DNA of 64,000 nt from Symbiodinium natans (taxonomy: Eukaryota > Sar > Dinophyceae > Suessiales > Symbiodiniaceae), in contig CAJNDS010002080.1 in the NCBI GenBank assembly GCA_905221605.1, positions 1,066,596 to 1,130,595 of the forward strand, written 5' to 3'. A program made the position numbers and the translations under genes. The notes below the pieces were generated by a model that made no database searches, was not told the DNA's origin, and was given only the letters and a program-made list of their open reading frames with translations. Shown in pieces: positions 11,701 to 22,325 of the stretch. Every line of letters begins with the position of its first letter. Position 1 is the stretch's first letter.

Positions 11701-12690
11701 CCTCACATGCAAGAACCCAGCGCCAGGGCCGCCGCAAGTTGGATGGGCCCTGCGAATCAAAGCTGGCCATCTGTTCCAAAGCCTCTCCGAGACTCAACCC
11801 ACTACCTTCGTCCTGCAGACTTCCACAGCTCTGCCTATCTCTGCCTGGTGCGCTGCCACCTCCATCGTGAACCCACTGGCATGCTGCAGCTTCGCAACCG
11901 CTCGGGCAACGTTTGACCTGCGACTGTTTCTGATCAGTCACTGACCTGTTTGCGCTCGCGGGCAGGACTGGGACACAAGCAAATCTCGTGGCGAGGAGCT
12001 TCTGGCATGGAAGCCCTGCACAAGCAGGTTTGAGAGCCTCAAACGAGTGCGTTGACTATTCCAGCGCCTGCCATGACGCAGCCATGAATGGCACGTGGAG
12101 GAAGTGGGGTGTGGCAAAGCTCCAGGTGCCGTTGGACGGATTCTGCGCCGTGAGCCTCGTGAGTACTGCCACTGACACATGATGCTTCGTGACATGCTGC
12201 TCGTGCATGTCAAGTTCGGCTAGCTTGTGGAACTGCAGCTGTAAGGACAACTGCCAATCTGAGCACCTTGCTCATGGAGCAGCATGGTCGCAGCATGAGC
12301 AGCAACGACAGCCGGTGAGGCATCAGCCGAGAGCAGCGTAGCATACTCCCAAACCTTCGGGTCCAACTGCGGTCCACGTGTGGATTGTTGGCTGTGAACG
12401 TGGAGTTGCGAGCACTTCTTCCCTGATGTGACCAATAGCAATCCAAGTATGTGAGAGAGAGAGAGAGAGGGAGTCGGCAAGGCTGGGGCGAGATTGGCCA
12501 AACCCTGGGGCACGAAGTCAGCTATGCCTTGGCATTTCGTCGCACGTGGATGACATCATGGTGGTCGCTGCACATCCGCAAAACTGCTGCAGGAGCAAAT
12601 GCGCAGACAAACTCAATGAAGTGATCCCGCTGTATGAAGGCGAGCAGCATATTGAAGTGTACCACACGATTGCACCTGGAAGCTGAAAGA
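8780..12690 (-). CDS. Probable OPR/NTAWAFA-type helical-repeat protein (exons scattered)
   Basis: Several minus-strand segments carry the degenerate repeat (N-x-x-N-x-A-W-x-x-A) seen in dinoflagellate and green-algal OPR/FASTK-RAP-like RNA-binding proteins. They are NPSNGTWSFATPHF at about 12130-12100, MPQNASNLLRAFGTM at about 11200-11155, FDAQHITNIAWSHARA at about 10353-10306, FGHVDCAISAWSFAAL at about 10070-10020 and LLDALSNAVLHGASDLQ at about 8830-8780. A further segment with GLANLAPAL lies near 12510-12480, after coding-like sequence at 12690-12530. Such proteins usually bind and process organelle RNAs. The exons are short and split by introns I could not place, so start, stop and total length are unknown. 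A long minus-strand frame (9357-8452) overlaps the right-hand exon but is itself unconvincing. Two neighbouring genes or a decayed gene remain possible. Confidence 0.5.
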
Positions 12691-12739
12691 AATCAGAACC
12701 CTGTCTGCAGCTCTCTACAGCTGTCAACAACCAATGCCA

Positions 12740-15700
12740 TAATTATCAATCATCCCCATACCCAACACGCAGTACGCAAGCCAGCACGACCATGACCACA
12801 AATTCGTTTCGGCCCGGGGGCCGAGAGGCGTCTGGAACAAGCAGACCAGCCCAAAAATTGGCACACCCACCCGGTCCGCATACAGGCCAGCCAAGCCTCA
12901 ATAGTCACTCAAATCACTTCAGGGTGTCGACGAGGTTTGAGGGGCTTGGTGCTTTACGGTTGAAGGTTGTGGCCTTGTGGCTTTAATCTAAGGTTTCGGG
13001 GTTTACGAGTTTAGGCTTGGGGTCGGGGGAGGGGAGGACTTTAAAGGTTTACGCTTCAAAAGGAGGCTGCGGGTTTAGGTGCATGGATGTCAGAACAGGA
13101 AATAGGCTTCAAGGTTTCAGGATGGAAGGGTTTAGGCGTTTGCGAGTTTAAAGGTGTAAAGGTGTGGAGCTCCAAAGATTTGCATTCAGTGCTGGTAAAG
13201 CGTTAGGGATTAGGTGCCAAGGGTTTTTGGGTTTGGGGGATTTGAGGAAAATCACAAGCGAGCAGGGTACAGAAACTACGAGAAAAGGTACAGGCGACGA
13301 GAAGCGAAAAGTCGCAAGCGATTGCTGGAGACAAAAACACAAGCGAACGCAGCTTCTCCCTAAAACTCGAACTTCAGAGGGACGCCATACAGAAAATTGC
13401 TAAGCGACAACCCCAGCTAGGATCCAAAGAACCGTTAGGCCCCGTTAGGCTTTAGAATACACATCTGCTCCCTCCAACCCCCGCACAGCCTGCACACTCT
13501 CCCCAGATGGAGAGCAGCTTCCCAGCACCATGCGGGCCGAAAAGATGGGGAATTATGAGTATACGTCTGGGACGTGCCCCCAGGAGACAGGTAGTTGGGG
13601 GATGGACTCCCCACGTTTGCATCCGAAGGCACATGATTGTCTACAAATAAGCTGGCACGGCACGCGACAAACCCTTGCGCAAACAGTGCCGAGTGCACGA
13701 ACATGCTCGAACACTACAGACACTCCCTGTTTCGTTCTTGATGTCGATTCCTGGACCTAGCTAATGCTCCAGATTTGCTTCTGCATTTGCTTGGCAATGT
13801 GCTTGGACCTTTCTTTATTCACACCGACCACTCCTTCGCAAATTCTTAGTTTGTTATGCAAGTTCTTGCTTTGGCATGCAGCTCTTTCTCTCTCACACTG
13901 GAAGACTAGCAGCTTCATCCCTAAACAGAAAATTCCAACAACTGCGTGTGAGATACTCGTGCTGGCAATTGTTGGTTTTTCTCTTGAATGGTTGTTCTCA
14001 TTTTCTGCCACCAGTAGGCACTCCTTTTTCAATGAAATCTTCAAGTCTGGAGCCTGGTCATGCAATCACAATCTCAAACCTTGCAAATCGGAAGAAGATG
14101 CAAACCAATACAAGCCAGTGGCACTGAACGAAGGTTGGTGAGGAAATGCCACCTTGGCATGGGCCTTAAAGGAACAAGGATAACAAGGTGATGCAGAAAA
14201 AACGTGCTTTTCGTGCGGTCTTCTGAGGCGTCTCACCCGAGCCAGATTTGCTGAGTTCTGCTGGGAGCAGCCTGACGTGTGGCAGATGACAGCAAGTGCC
14301 GCCAACACTCCGCATGGTAGTTGGCCCCGCGCCGTGCATCTGCATCAGTCCCTGACTTGCAACAGCATCGAGTACAGCTTCGCCTGTCCGCACAGGTGCC
14401 GAACTGACGAAGCCGTCCGATGGCGTGCGGCTTTTGAAGCGTCCATCCGACCCGGGCCCCACACCCCCTTACGCCTCCCACATCCCAGCCTTTGCAAGCC
14501 GGCGAACTTAATTTGACTTCCGGGTTTGGCTGGTTTCAAGGTGTCTGGAGCTTGGAGCTTCCAGGAGCTTCCAGTGGGGAGTTTTTGCCCAGTCCTGCAG
14601 CCTCATCTGCACGTTTCGGGGAACCTGCCCCCAAGGTGTCCCTGACTCGCAGCGCGCAGCCTTGCTTCGGGATTGCCCGAGAACACCCCAATACGCAAAT
14701 CGTGCTTGCAATATCGCCCCGTTAGTAGACTTTTGTATCCATTTCCACGGTGGGGGGCAAAACACTGTTGCTACCAAGAAGATGTTGCGACAAAGGATGT
14801 TCATGCCAAGAACAAAGTCTGCCAGGCCTCGCATCTCAAGTCTTCCAGACGACCAAGCCAATTTTGCCAGTGCGGTTGGCGTGAGCTCGACCTTGTTGTA
14901 AGAGGACTGAAAGACACTGTTGATACCTTATTTCAAAGTACAAATCCCACGTAAGATCAGGGCCACAAGCAGTACGGCTCGACTCGTGATGACCGACAGA
15001 GTCAGTCACTCACCAGCCAGCGCTTTCGCAGGAGATCAAGCAAGATTTGCCAGGTCCACCTCATCATGAACATCATGAACATCGCTGCATTACAAAGATT
15101 GAAGAGATGACAGCTTGCTTGAAATCGATGGAACTGTCCCTGGATAGGAACATCATGAGCTTGGGAATCTGACCGCCTCAGGCTCTGAGATCAGCTCGCG
15201 TGCTGCATACCTCCAAGCAAACCCTGAACCCGAAAACATCCCCCCAAACTTGCTGAATCATCCGACATTAAACATACAGAAGGTGCAGGGTGCTCTCGAT
15301 CAGCGGCATGCTTAGATGCGCGGCTGCAGCGAGTCTCCAGGCGCCTCAGCTCGTCCGGTTGTCGTGCTCTTGGCAACAAGCACGAAAGTCCGAAAACCCC
15401 GTTCAGAGGCTCCAGCTATCTGCAGGATTCGGTGGTCTGCGCTGTGCCAGAGTATGTGTGGCAGCGGAGGCCAAGACCCCTGCAAGGGATGCTTTGTGCA
15501 ACGCGTGTCTTTTTAATTCAGGTCGGAGTTTGACACAGCATCCATGAGCACTGGCTCCTGGCAAGACCTCATCTTGCGGCACCAGGAGAGCTGCTTCCCT
15601 TGCCAGGCCTTGTGTTGGATGACGGAAACCAAACAGGCCGAGGCAGAAAACAAAGCAGCACGAGCCGGAAAACAAAACAGTGCGAGTCAGATAGCAGGGG

Positions 15701-15780
15701 GAAAACAGGAGTTGAGCTTGACCAGCCAAAACCCTGAAACCTTCAAAGTCCTCAACCTTGAATTCACTTAGCAGCCCTAC
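12740..15780. other. Intergenic; degenerate T/G-rich tract, no recognised gene
   Basis: The 12920-13240 stretch is built of loose gtttaggg/ggttt-like words, as in decayed telomere-type repeats. Open frames on both strands at 13757-14141 and minus-strand frames at 14508-14861 and 15403-15798 have partly protein-like composition but match no family I know and show no consistent splice pairs. Confidence 0.35.
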
Positions 15781-15789
15781 CCCGAACCT

Positions 15790-16061
15790 TGAAGTCATGA
15801 ACCCTAATCCCTAAACCCTGAACCCTAAAACCGAAACCCTAGCACATCCGAGGTCATACCGTTTAGGACTTCCGGGGGGCCGGAGAATTAAATTAGGATT
15901 TTTTGTTTTTTTTGGGAGTTTTTTTTGTTTTTTGCTTTGGGGTTTAGGGTTTAGGGTTTAGGGTTTAGGGTTTCGGGTTTAGGGTTTAGGGTTTAGGGTC
16001 TAAGGTCTAGGGTCTAGGGTCTAGGGTCTAGGGTTTAGGGTTTAGGGTTTAGGGTTTCGGG
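15790..16061 (+). repeat. Interstitial telomere-type array (TTTAGGG)n, left of the LTR element
   Basis: CCCTAAA-like words (15795-15842) turn into TTTAGGG words (about 15940-16061) with variants such as TCTAGGG and TTTCGGG. The array stops exactly at the left end of the LTR element and resumes at its right end, so it is the insertion target. TTTAGGG is the usual dinoflagellate and plant-type telomere repeat. Confidence 0.9.
16057..16061 (+). repeat. Target site duplication, left copy (TCGGG)
   Basis: The five bases directly left of the LTR element read tcggg and recur directly right of it at 25630-25634. Five-bp duplications are typical of copia and gypsy integrases. Confidence 0.85.
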
Positions 16062-16360
16062 TACGGGGGGCAACCAAAGGGGGAACGGGATCAACCCCAA
16101 AGACCGCCCAGAACTTATATTCCCCAGATCGACCAGCACAACAAACACAGAACACGGACCAGGAGAACCAGGGAAGGGAGTAAAGGAGGCCTATGCCTAA
16201 GCACCTAGGAACCAACCCCAACCCCAACCACGCGGGCTCTACCCTTTTTGAGCTTATGGCCTCAGTACTTCTGGCCATCCTTGAGCCAAAGACCACCGGG
16301 CACATTGACCCTTTTCTTTAACCTTCCATTCAATACCTGAATACAACCTGCAGCTCCGCA
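16062..16360 (-). repeat. 3' long terminal repeat
   Basis: This 299-bp sequence is a direct repeat of 25331-25629 with two mismatches, one near position 55 and one near position 275 of the plus-strand repeat. Read on the minus strand it starts TGCGGAG and ends CCCCGTA, so the 5' TG is canonical and the usual terminal CA is TA. Confidence 0.95.
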
Positions 16361-16370
16361 CTCCCCCTGT
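16361..16370 (-). promoter_or_regulatory. Polypurine tract for plus-strand priming
   Basis: On the element strand the ten bases before the 3' LTR are ACAGGGGGAG, an all-purine run apart from one C, in the position expected for the RNase H-resistant primer. It sets the element orientation. Confidence 0.85.
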
Positions 16371-16390
16371 CCTAGGATTTTCCTAGGACA
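16368..16390. repeat. Perfect hairpin next to the polypurine tract
   Basis: The arms tgtcctagga and tcctaggaca (10 bp) are separated by three T. The arm overlaps the first bases of the polypurine tract. Its role is unknown; it could shape RNA near the 3' LTR. Confidence 0.8.
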
Positions 16391-16711
16391 CTAGCTGGAG
16401 GTGCAGATTTTCGGCCAAAAGCTGCCATTACGGCAGCAGCCAGCTGCTTGGAATGCATCTTGTGGTTTAACGTCTTCCAGGACGAGTGAAATATATCACT
16501 TCTTCGAAGACCTTTTCAGCCTTCTTCACCACGAACCGCGGTCTTCACTACCCTAAAGGCTATAAACTCTCTACTATCAGGGATTTCCATACCCTTAACA
16601 GTAAACCCGACTCCTTTTTCCTTGACTCATTGGTCTTTCCACCAACCATTCTGCAAATTGTCACCAACACCAGGAAAAGGAACTAACGCGCGTCCCATCT
16701 TTGAAAACCAG

Positions 16712-17506
16712 TCACTTGTTTGTCTCCCGACCAGCTTCGCAGATCTTATGCAGCTGCACCAAAATGCTCTCCAGATCTCGAACTTGAACCACCGGATCAG
16801 TCAAACATCGCTGAATGGAGGACACCAATCCTTCTCGTCGCGCTTCCTCTATCGCTTTGCACGACGCGGTCTCCTGCGGCGTGACAGTAACTGATTCTGA
16901 GGCAACGGAAACTGAAGCTTGTCCCCTCTTCACAGACTCTCCTCCTTCATTTGGTGCTGCATCCCTTTTCTTGGGACTAGGTGCCTTCTCCTTCTTTTGT
17001 AACCGACTTGCAGAACTGCCAGGTTTTGATCGCACTCGATGAGAAGAAGCTTTTTCCCCCTTTTGAATCGAGGGTTTTTCAACCTCGGAAACTGCTGCCT
17101 TTTTTGCTTCCACCGGAGTGGCACCAATTGGCCTCTTTTTTGGCCTTGGAACCAACACGGTATATGGATCATGTGTTGCAGCAAGCCTCCTCTTCTTTCG
17201 GCTCTTCTCTGGCTGCTCATCCACCTCGACGATCACTTCTGTGACCTCTGGTACCACCTCCTCCTCAACTGCAGGTTCACCAGCGACCTCTTCTTCCAAA
17301 GGTCTTTTTGTTCCACCATTGGGGTCGCTTCCACCATCCAGCTGAGCGTTTTCGTACCAGATTCTTAAATCATTCACCCATTCCTCAACCTCTTCCAGCG
17401 GGATATCAACGGATCTCACCACCTCATACAGTTCCAGCGCGGATAACATCTTATCCGTCCACGAAAGCCACTCTGAGTTTTTCTGATCATCATCAGTTAT
17501 CTTCAA
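16712..17506 (-). CDS. C-terminal Lys-rich part of the element polyprotein
   Basis: About 264 codons begin in an acidic helical segment (MLSALELYEVVRSVDIPLEE), continue into a Glu/Val-rich stretch, then a highly basic region (SRKKRR, RPKKRP, LQKKEKAPSPKKR) and end in a predicted helix. The frame is open upstream of 17506 to about 17600 in register with VWWEDDIDRYEGEPIFKLLK. It therefore continues the CCCH ORF at 17880-17503 after one frame change. The basic tract could bind nucleic acid. No enzyme motif is visible. Confidence 0.6.
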   Translation of the reverse strand: MKITDDDQKNSEWLSWTDKMLSALELYEVVRSVDIPLEEVEEWVNDLRIWYENAQLDGGSDPNGGTKRPLEEEVAGEPAVEEEVVPEVTEVIVEVDEQPEKSRKKRRLAATHDPYTVLVPRPKKRPIGATPVEAKKAAVSEVEKPSIQKGEKASSHRVRSKPGSSASRLQKKEKAPSPKKRDAAPNEGGESVKRGQASVSVASESVTVTPQETASCKAIEEARREGLVSSIQRCLTDPVVQVRDLESILVQLHKICEAGRETNK

Positions 17507-17880
17507 GAGCTTGAAAATCGGCTCCCCTTCATAACGGTCGATGTCGTCCTCCCACCAGACATGTATGACACCGCTTCGGTAATGAGGTTGCTCTTGTGGG
17601 TTTCCTCATCATATTCCATTTCTTCACCAAGATCTTCTCCCCTTTCTGGAGAAAACCTCCTTCCACCATCGCCCTTCGTGGGACGATCCCTTGGTGGTGT
17701 AGCCGGCGACCTTGGCCTCTCATGCTCAAATACGCACCGATCGCCTCGCTTGCATCTTCCCGTTTGAAAAAACGGAATACATCTCACCCCAGCTGTATCG
17801 TGTGAGAACCTGCATTCTTGTCCAGCGTGGCACCCACGTCCGTCCACATGATATTTGCACCAATATGAGGCTAATACCAC
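17503..17880 (-). CDS. Two CCCH zinc fingers of the element polyprotein
   Basis: Two C-x8-C-x5-C-x3-H fingers stand in tandem: WCKYHVDGRGCHAGQECRFS then His, and CIPFFQTGRCKRGDRCVFEH. A Pro/Arg-rich linker and an acidic stretch (EDLGEEMEYDEE) follow. CCCH fingers of this spacing usually bind single-stranded RNA. The first finger lies at the breakpoint of an inversion; the coding sequence that would precede it is now found on the plus strand at 17875-18693. The frame changes near 17600 to continue into the Lys-rich tail. Confidence 0.75.
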   Translation of the reverse strand: MVLASYWCKYHVDGRGCHAGQECRFSHDTAGVRCIPFFQTGRCKRGDRCVFEHERPRSPATPPRDRPTKGDGGRRFSPERGEDLGEEMEYDEETHKSNLITEAVSYMSGGRTTSTVMKGSRFSSS

Positions 17881-18693
17881 ATCCTCATTGGAACCCCTCT
17901 TCCCATAGAAGATGCTGGGAGTGAAACGACTGGTGACACTGGAATCGATGGCAAAGCGCCAGAAATCTCTCCGGAAGAGGAAACGACCAGTGGTTCGTCA
18001 AGACTGTCTGGCACAAGAATGTTCTTGTGGTCGGTGTATTCTCGAGTTGCTTCCAATTGGGATTTTTCGATGCAAGACCGCACAACTGGGAGAATCTTTG
18101 ACAGCACGAAGGGGTATCCTGGTGAAGGACCGAACAATGATGATGATTTGATTTCCTCTAAGAGGAACTTACCCTGGATCTCTGAAGATTACCTCGATGG
18201 AGTGGTGTCAAAAAAGATGGAAATGTCTTCAGATATGGATGTGCTGGATGGGTTTGTTCCGGAAAGTGAGGGACAGTTGGAAAAGGTAGAGGTGGAGAAT
18301 GTAGCTGCCTCTAGAGTCCTGAGAGCTCTTTGGTTGAAAGGGTTTAGGGCTGGTCAAAGGAAGTTGTATCGTGTTGGGAAGTTGAGAAGTCAAGTTGGTA
18401 GGACAATGATTCCGGCCAATCGGGTATGGAGCTTTAAAGGTAGGAAACCTTCTTTGAAGATGCTCAAAAAACATGGATTGGTTGTATTTGGCTCAGAAAT
18501 CAGAGGAAAACCAATCATGGGACTGGGGGAGTATCAAGAGGGTTTTCCAGGAAGTTCCACTGAAGCATCCACAAATAGCACCTTGGGTAAAAGAGGTAGT
18601 TCTCCAGATCATGGCAATGTCCATGTAGTGTGGGATTGTTCAATGGACCGTCTTGAGGCAGAACGTTTGTCAAAAAGGAGACAAGGTATCTGC
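17866..18693. other. 828-bp inversion inside the LTR element
   Basis: All other element ORFs run on the minus strand, but here the long open and purine-rich frame is on the plus strand. The segment is bounded by inverted 8-bp copies of TATTGGTG, on the plus strand at 18694-18701 and on the minus strand at 17865-17858. Turning the segment round joins RRQGIC in frame to YWCKYHVDGRG of the first CCCH finger. That is strong evidence for an inversion, either biological or an assembly error. Confidence 0.75.
17875..18693 (+). CDS. Inverted internal part of the element polyprotein
   Basis: An open plus-strand frame runs through the inverted segment. It is acidic at the start (IEDAGSETTGDTGIDGKAPE), then basic and Gly/Lys-rich (WLKGFRAGQRKLYRVGKL; SFKGRKPSLKMLKKHGLVVF). 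It matches no domain I know. Past 18693 the frame continues to 18843 only as the antisense shadow of the minus-strand ORF. In the uninverted element it should lie between the helical ORF at 19229-18693 and the two-CCCH ORF. Confidence 0.6.
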
Positions 18694-19229
18694 TATTGGT
18701 GTTCATTGATCCCTTGTCCAAGAACCGCATCTTGCTGTCCAGAGATCTCCAGCACCATCCCTGAAGGATCCACTTCTACATCATCATCATCGTCCATTCT
18801 TTTCCAAAGATCCTCCAACTCATCAGCACACGTCGCCGCTTGAAGGAATTCCATCAATTGATCCCTTCCGCGCTGCCAGTTAAATTCTGAGTTCGCCACC
18901 GTCCCTTGGCCTCCTATAGTAAGGAACGGGAAAACCAATCTTGCTAGCCTAGCCATAAGTTCAACATGAACTTCCATGCCTGGAATACGGCTCCAATCGT
19001 AGGCTATTGCCTCCATGGCAGTTCCAAACCTTTCTGTATTTCTGAATTCCTTTTCTAGGCCAGGAGATAGCAATACACCCATCACCGAAAGAGGATAATT
19101 TCCCACTGCTGCCAAACACGGAGCATTATGGAACGGATGATGCAAATCACCATAATGTCCTTCATCTCTCCTTTGTATAAGGAGTCTCCCAGTCTCCAAC
19201 TGGGCATTCAGTTCATCCACCTGAATCAT
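18693..19229 (-). CDS. Helical ORF of the element, function unknown
   Basis: About 178 codons with several amphipathic stretches (NYPLSVMGVLLSPGLEKEF; VELMARLARLVFPFLTIGG; DQLMEFLQAATCADELEDLW) and an acidic run of five Asp. It overlaps the end of the preceding long ORF by 17 bases in the +1 frame. A Gag-like capsid fold is conceivable from the helical content and position, but I see no diagnostic motif. It ends at the inversion breakpoint. Confidence 0.55.
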   Translation of the reverse strand: MIQVDELNAQLETGRLLIQRRDEGHYGDLHHPFHNAPCLAAVGNYPLSVMGVLLSPGLEKEFRNTERFGTAMEAIAYDWSRIPGMEVHVELMARLARLVFPFLTIGGQGTVANSEFNWQRGRDQLMEFLQAATCADELEDLWKRMDDDDDVEVDPSGMVLEISGQQDAVLGQGINEHQ

Positions 19230-21376
19230 TCATTTCAGCACATATCTTCCGCGCTGAAGCCGCTATTGCGGTCCATATGGCCCGATCGGCCAAACCACGA
19301 CGCGTAACCCACTCAGTCGTTGGCGATTGGATCAATATTTGTGGATCATACGCCGGAAATATTGCTGTACCATTATCCATTGAATGACCAGCATCGTCCA
19401 CCAGTGCCAGGTTCAACTCCTGTTCGCTTGCACCGTCTGAAGACATGCTAATAACCAAATTTCGATCCATTTTATTGGACCCTTTTGGACAGTCCTTTTG
19501 TTCCACAGGTAACCTGCCGGCGGCAACCTTCCAATAAATCCGCTTCAGAAGACCTTTGGCAAGTAATTGTTCATGGCTCTTCTGCGCCTTAAGGACAGCC
19601 AATTTTTCTTTACCACCACCACGGAGTTCATTGCTCCCACCTTCTCCTTCCTGTTGCTCAGTCTCATCGCCAGGAATTTGTACTGCTCCTTCTAGTGCCG
19701 TCTCCTGTCCAGCCACATCTTGCCCAGGTAGAACTTGAACGCCTTCAGATATATTCACCTGTCCAGCAACACCTTGCCCAGGTAAAACCTCATCCGTGGA
19801 GCCCACCGCCAGCGAACCATCAATAACAGAGCCATCCCTTGCCCTTTTTTGGGACTGTGTAGCTCGAAGAGAAGATTGTGATAGCGAAAAAACTTGAGAA
19901 GTCACTTCTTGGCGGGTCTCCCCCCGCGACGCTTTGTCGCGCTCTTCGCCAAGGTGAATTGATTTTTTCTGCTCTTCATTGGAGCTTGGAGAACCAGTAA
20001 GTGGAACATTGCCACGCGCCTCAGTTCTCTGCGAATCCCTTTCACGCAAAAAGGTTTCCCACAGGTGTCGCGCGTTGTTGGTTTCTTCCTCGCTTGAATC
20101 ACCTGAAGACTCGGCGTAGGAGACCAAAGCTCCCGCCTGATCATCATCATCCACCACATCCGCCCATGCTTTGCTAAATCGATACGACAAACCACCACGA
20201 GGTTTCAATGGCTTTGGTTTTTCCACCACCTCTGCTGGCCGCACACGCCGATTTGAATGAGAACGTGGCACAAGTCGCACCTGTTTCCGATCCAGCAAGG
20301 GCCGTCCCCTCTTAACAGGGTTTGATCTTGACCTGTAACCCTTTTTCGGCGGGTTCACTCCAGCTTCACGGCTTCCAGAAGACCGCTCCATGCGTACCGA
20401 TGCATTGGTAGAAACAGCCACATCCGGCGACATTGGCCGGTAACAGACACCACCCACCAGTTCCAGAATTTTGCAGGCAGTCACCTTGTTAACCCCTTTT
20501 TCAACCAAATCTTCCACGAAGATATACTCCTGGAGCTCCTTGACGTTGGTCACACCAAGCTTGATCATCACGTCACTTACGTGATGAGTGTACACCCACA
20601 AGTGTTGATTGCGAGCCATCCAACTTTCTATTGGCTCTTCTGGATTCTGAAGACGTACAGCGGTGGACTCTGCCACCGAATCCTTTTGTACATCTCCTTC
20701 TGCTCCATCCAGCGTATCAACCTCACCTGCTTCCTTTGACACATTGGTCATTTGCAACGCCTGTGGTGCTGAGGATGATGAAGATTCCGCTCCCCCAATT
20801 GCAGGTGGTTGGAAAGTACTTCTGTCTGGAATCTCCAGTCCTCTTTCTCTTTGAAACCGAACCTGGTTCGCCACGTTCGCCAAATATTTCAGCCGAGTCA
20901 GTCGCTCTTCTGACATTTCATCGTGGGAAAATCTGCAACCAAATCGCACGCGACATCTCCCATTGAGATAATAGTCGAAGCAGCAACGGTGGAACCCTTC
21001 GTCCCTTATGGACTTCCGAGAAGCATTGTCCCAAGATTTGCCGGGTTCCCAAGTCCCTTCCAAAACCGCTTTGTCGTCGTGAATATATCTGCAGGAATTT
21101 CCGTATCTGCAACCCCCTTGGTTGTAATACAGACACATCTGCTTTTTTGGCTCGACCGACACAGGCTCACCTTTTGACGCCCCTTTGCCGTAGTTGTACT
21201 GGGCCCGGAAGGCTGAATCCTCCCGTTCCTGCTGTGCCTCATCTACTATACCTTCCTCAATAGGAGGGCTACCGATGTCCCCATCCTCGTCACCAACTTT
21301 TTGGCTGTTTCCGGGCTCAGTTGGACCTCTTTCTGGCCACCCATCACCAGGACGACGATGCTCATAGGGACACTCG

Positions 21377-21384
21377 CTTCCATT
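21377..21384 (+). repeat. 8-bp target duplication of the nested TIR element, left
   Basis: cttccatt at this position is repeated at 22318-22325. The insertion between them separates two halves of one CCCH finger that fit in frame when one copy is removed. Confidence 0.8.
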
Positions 21385-22317
21385 TTGTTAATTTCGCGGT
21401 GGGGCCTAGTGATTTTTGCGAGAACCCAGCAACGCTCGTAAGGTCACTGACGAACAACCTGGACAACGTCCAGGTTATTCAGCCAAAAATGCGTGAGCCC
21501 ATCAAAAGAAAGTCTCTGTCTCGGCCAAGCGCCAAGAGTCGGTCGGGCTTGGTGGTGGCCTTGTGGAACATTTGCTCTCTCTACAAAAACATCCGTATTT
21601 ATCGGCGAAGCCTCAGAAACACCAAAATTTCCGATTTTCAGGAAAAATCCTGAAATGCGCCTAAAACACCAAAACAGCCCGGAATACGCCATTTTTTCGA
21701 AAACTTTGGGGACCCAGTCAATTCCCACAAAGCCCCAAAAAACAAGAAACCCAGGAAAATCGCGGAGAATCGCGGAGAATCGCGGAGAATCGCGGGGAAT
21801 CGCGGGCGGGTCTGCGTAGATGAAAAACCACTCAAAAGCGTTCGCGGGCATTTCGCGGGCCTGTCTGCGTAGATCAACAACCACTCAGAAGCGTTCGCGG
21901 GGCATTTCGCGGAGAATCGCGGAGAATCGCGGGGAATCGCGGGGGTCCCGGAAATCGGATTTTTGCAAATTTCGCAGAAAATTGATTCTCAAGAGATTTT
22001 CGTGAAAATCGGAAAAAATTGGTGTTTCGAGGATTTAGCGTTTGTCTTCGAGAGATCGCACAAAAAACATAGAAGTTTGGCCAAGTAGCGGCGGTTTAGA
22101 GTTTAGGGTTTAGGATCCTCATCGGACCTGCGAGAAAGCCCCCGTTGTAACGCGCTGTTTCTCATGTCTGGATCTGCAAGCACAAGAGGGCCCAGCACCA
22201 CCGTGTCCTTTAAACTCTTCGACTTATGCTTGTGGATGTTGCATTCTGGCAGAGCCAGACAATTCATGTTTCTTCCACCCAAAACCAAAACCCTAACTTG
22301 CACCGTGAAAATAACTA
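21385..22317. mobile_element. 933-bp non-autonomous TIR (MITE-like) insertion
   Basis: The ends are imperfect inverted repeats, ttgttaatttcgcggtg on the left and tagttattttcacggtg on the right read inward, with 14 of 17 matching. An 8-bp duplication flanks it, as in hAT-like and some Mutator-like elements. The inside has no convincing ORF. It holds a hairpin (acctggac/gtccaggt near 21460-21480), runs of cgcggagaat words (21765-21800 and 21905-21945) and an approximately 60-bp near-duplicate around 21811-21870 and 21865-21925. It sits inside the LTR element and so arrived after that element's CCCH ORF formed. Confidence 0.78.
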
Positions 22318-22325
22318 CTTCCATT
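22318..22325 (+). repeat. 8-bp target duplication of the nested TIR element, right
   Basis: Second copy of cttccatt (AATGGAAG on the coding strand). See the left copy at 21377-21384. Confidence 0.8.

Noticed and set aside
12485-12520. Apparent 23-bp intron joining RNAK to GLANLAP (and a similar 23-bp case at 7272-7294)
   Set aside because: Protein continuity looks good, but 23 bp is far below the 61-173-bp introns seen here; a frame change or chance fit is as likely.
17871-18137. 88-codon minus-strand frame (FGPSPGYPFVLSKILPVV)
   Set aside because: It is the antisense of the inverted plus-strand frame, which has better purine bias and joins in frame to the CCCH finger.
21444-21884. 146-codon minus-strand frame with Arg-Phe-Ser-Ala-Ile repeats
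   Set aside because: It is created by cgcggagaat repeats within the nested TIR element.
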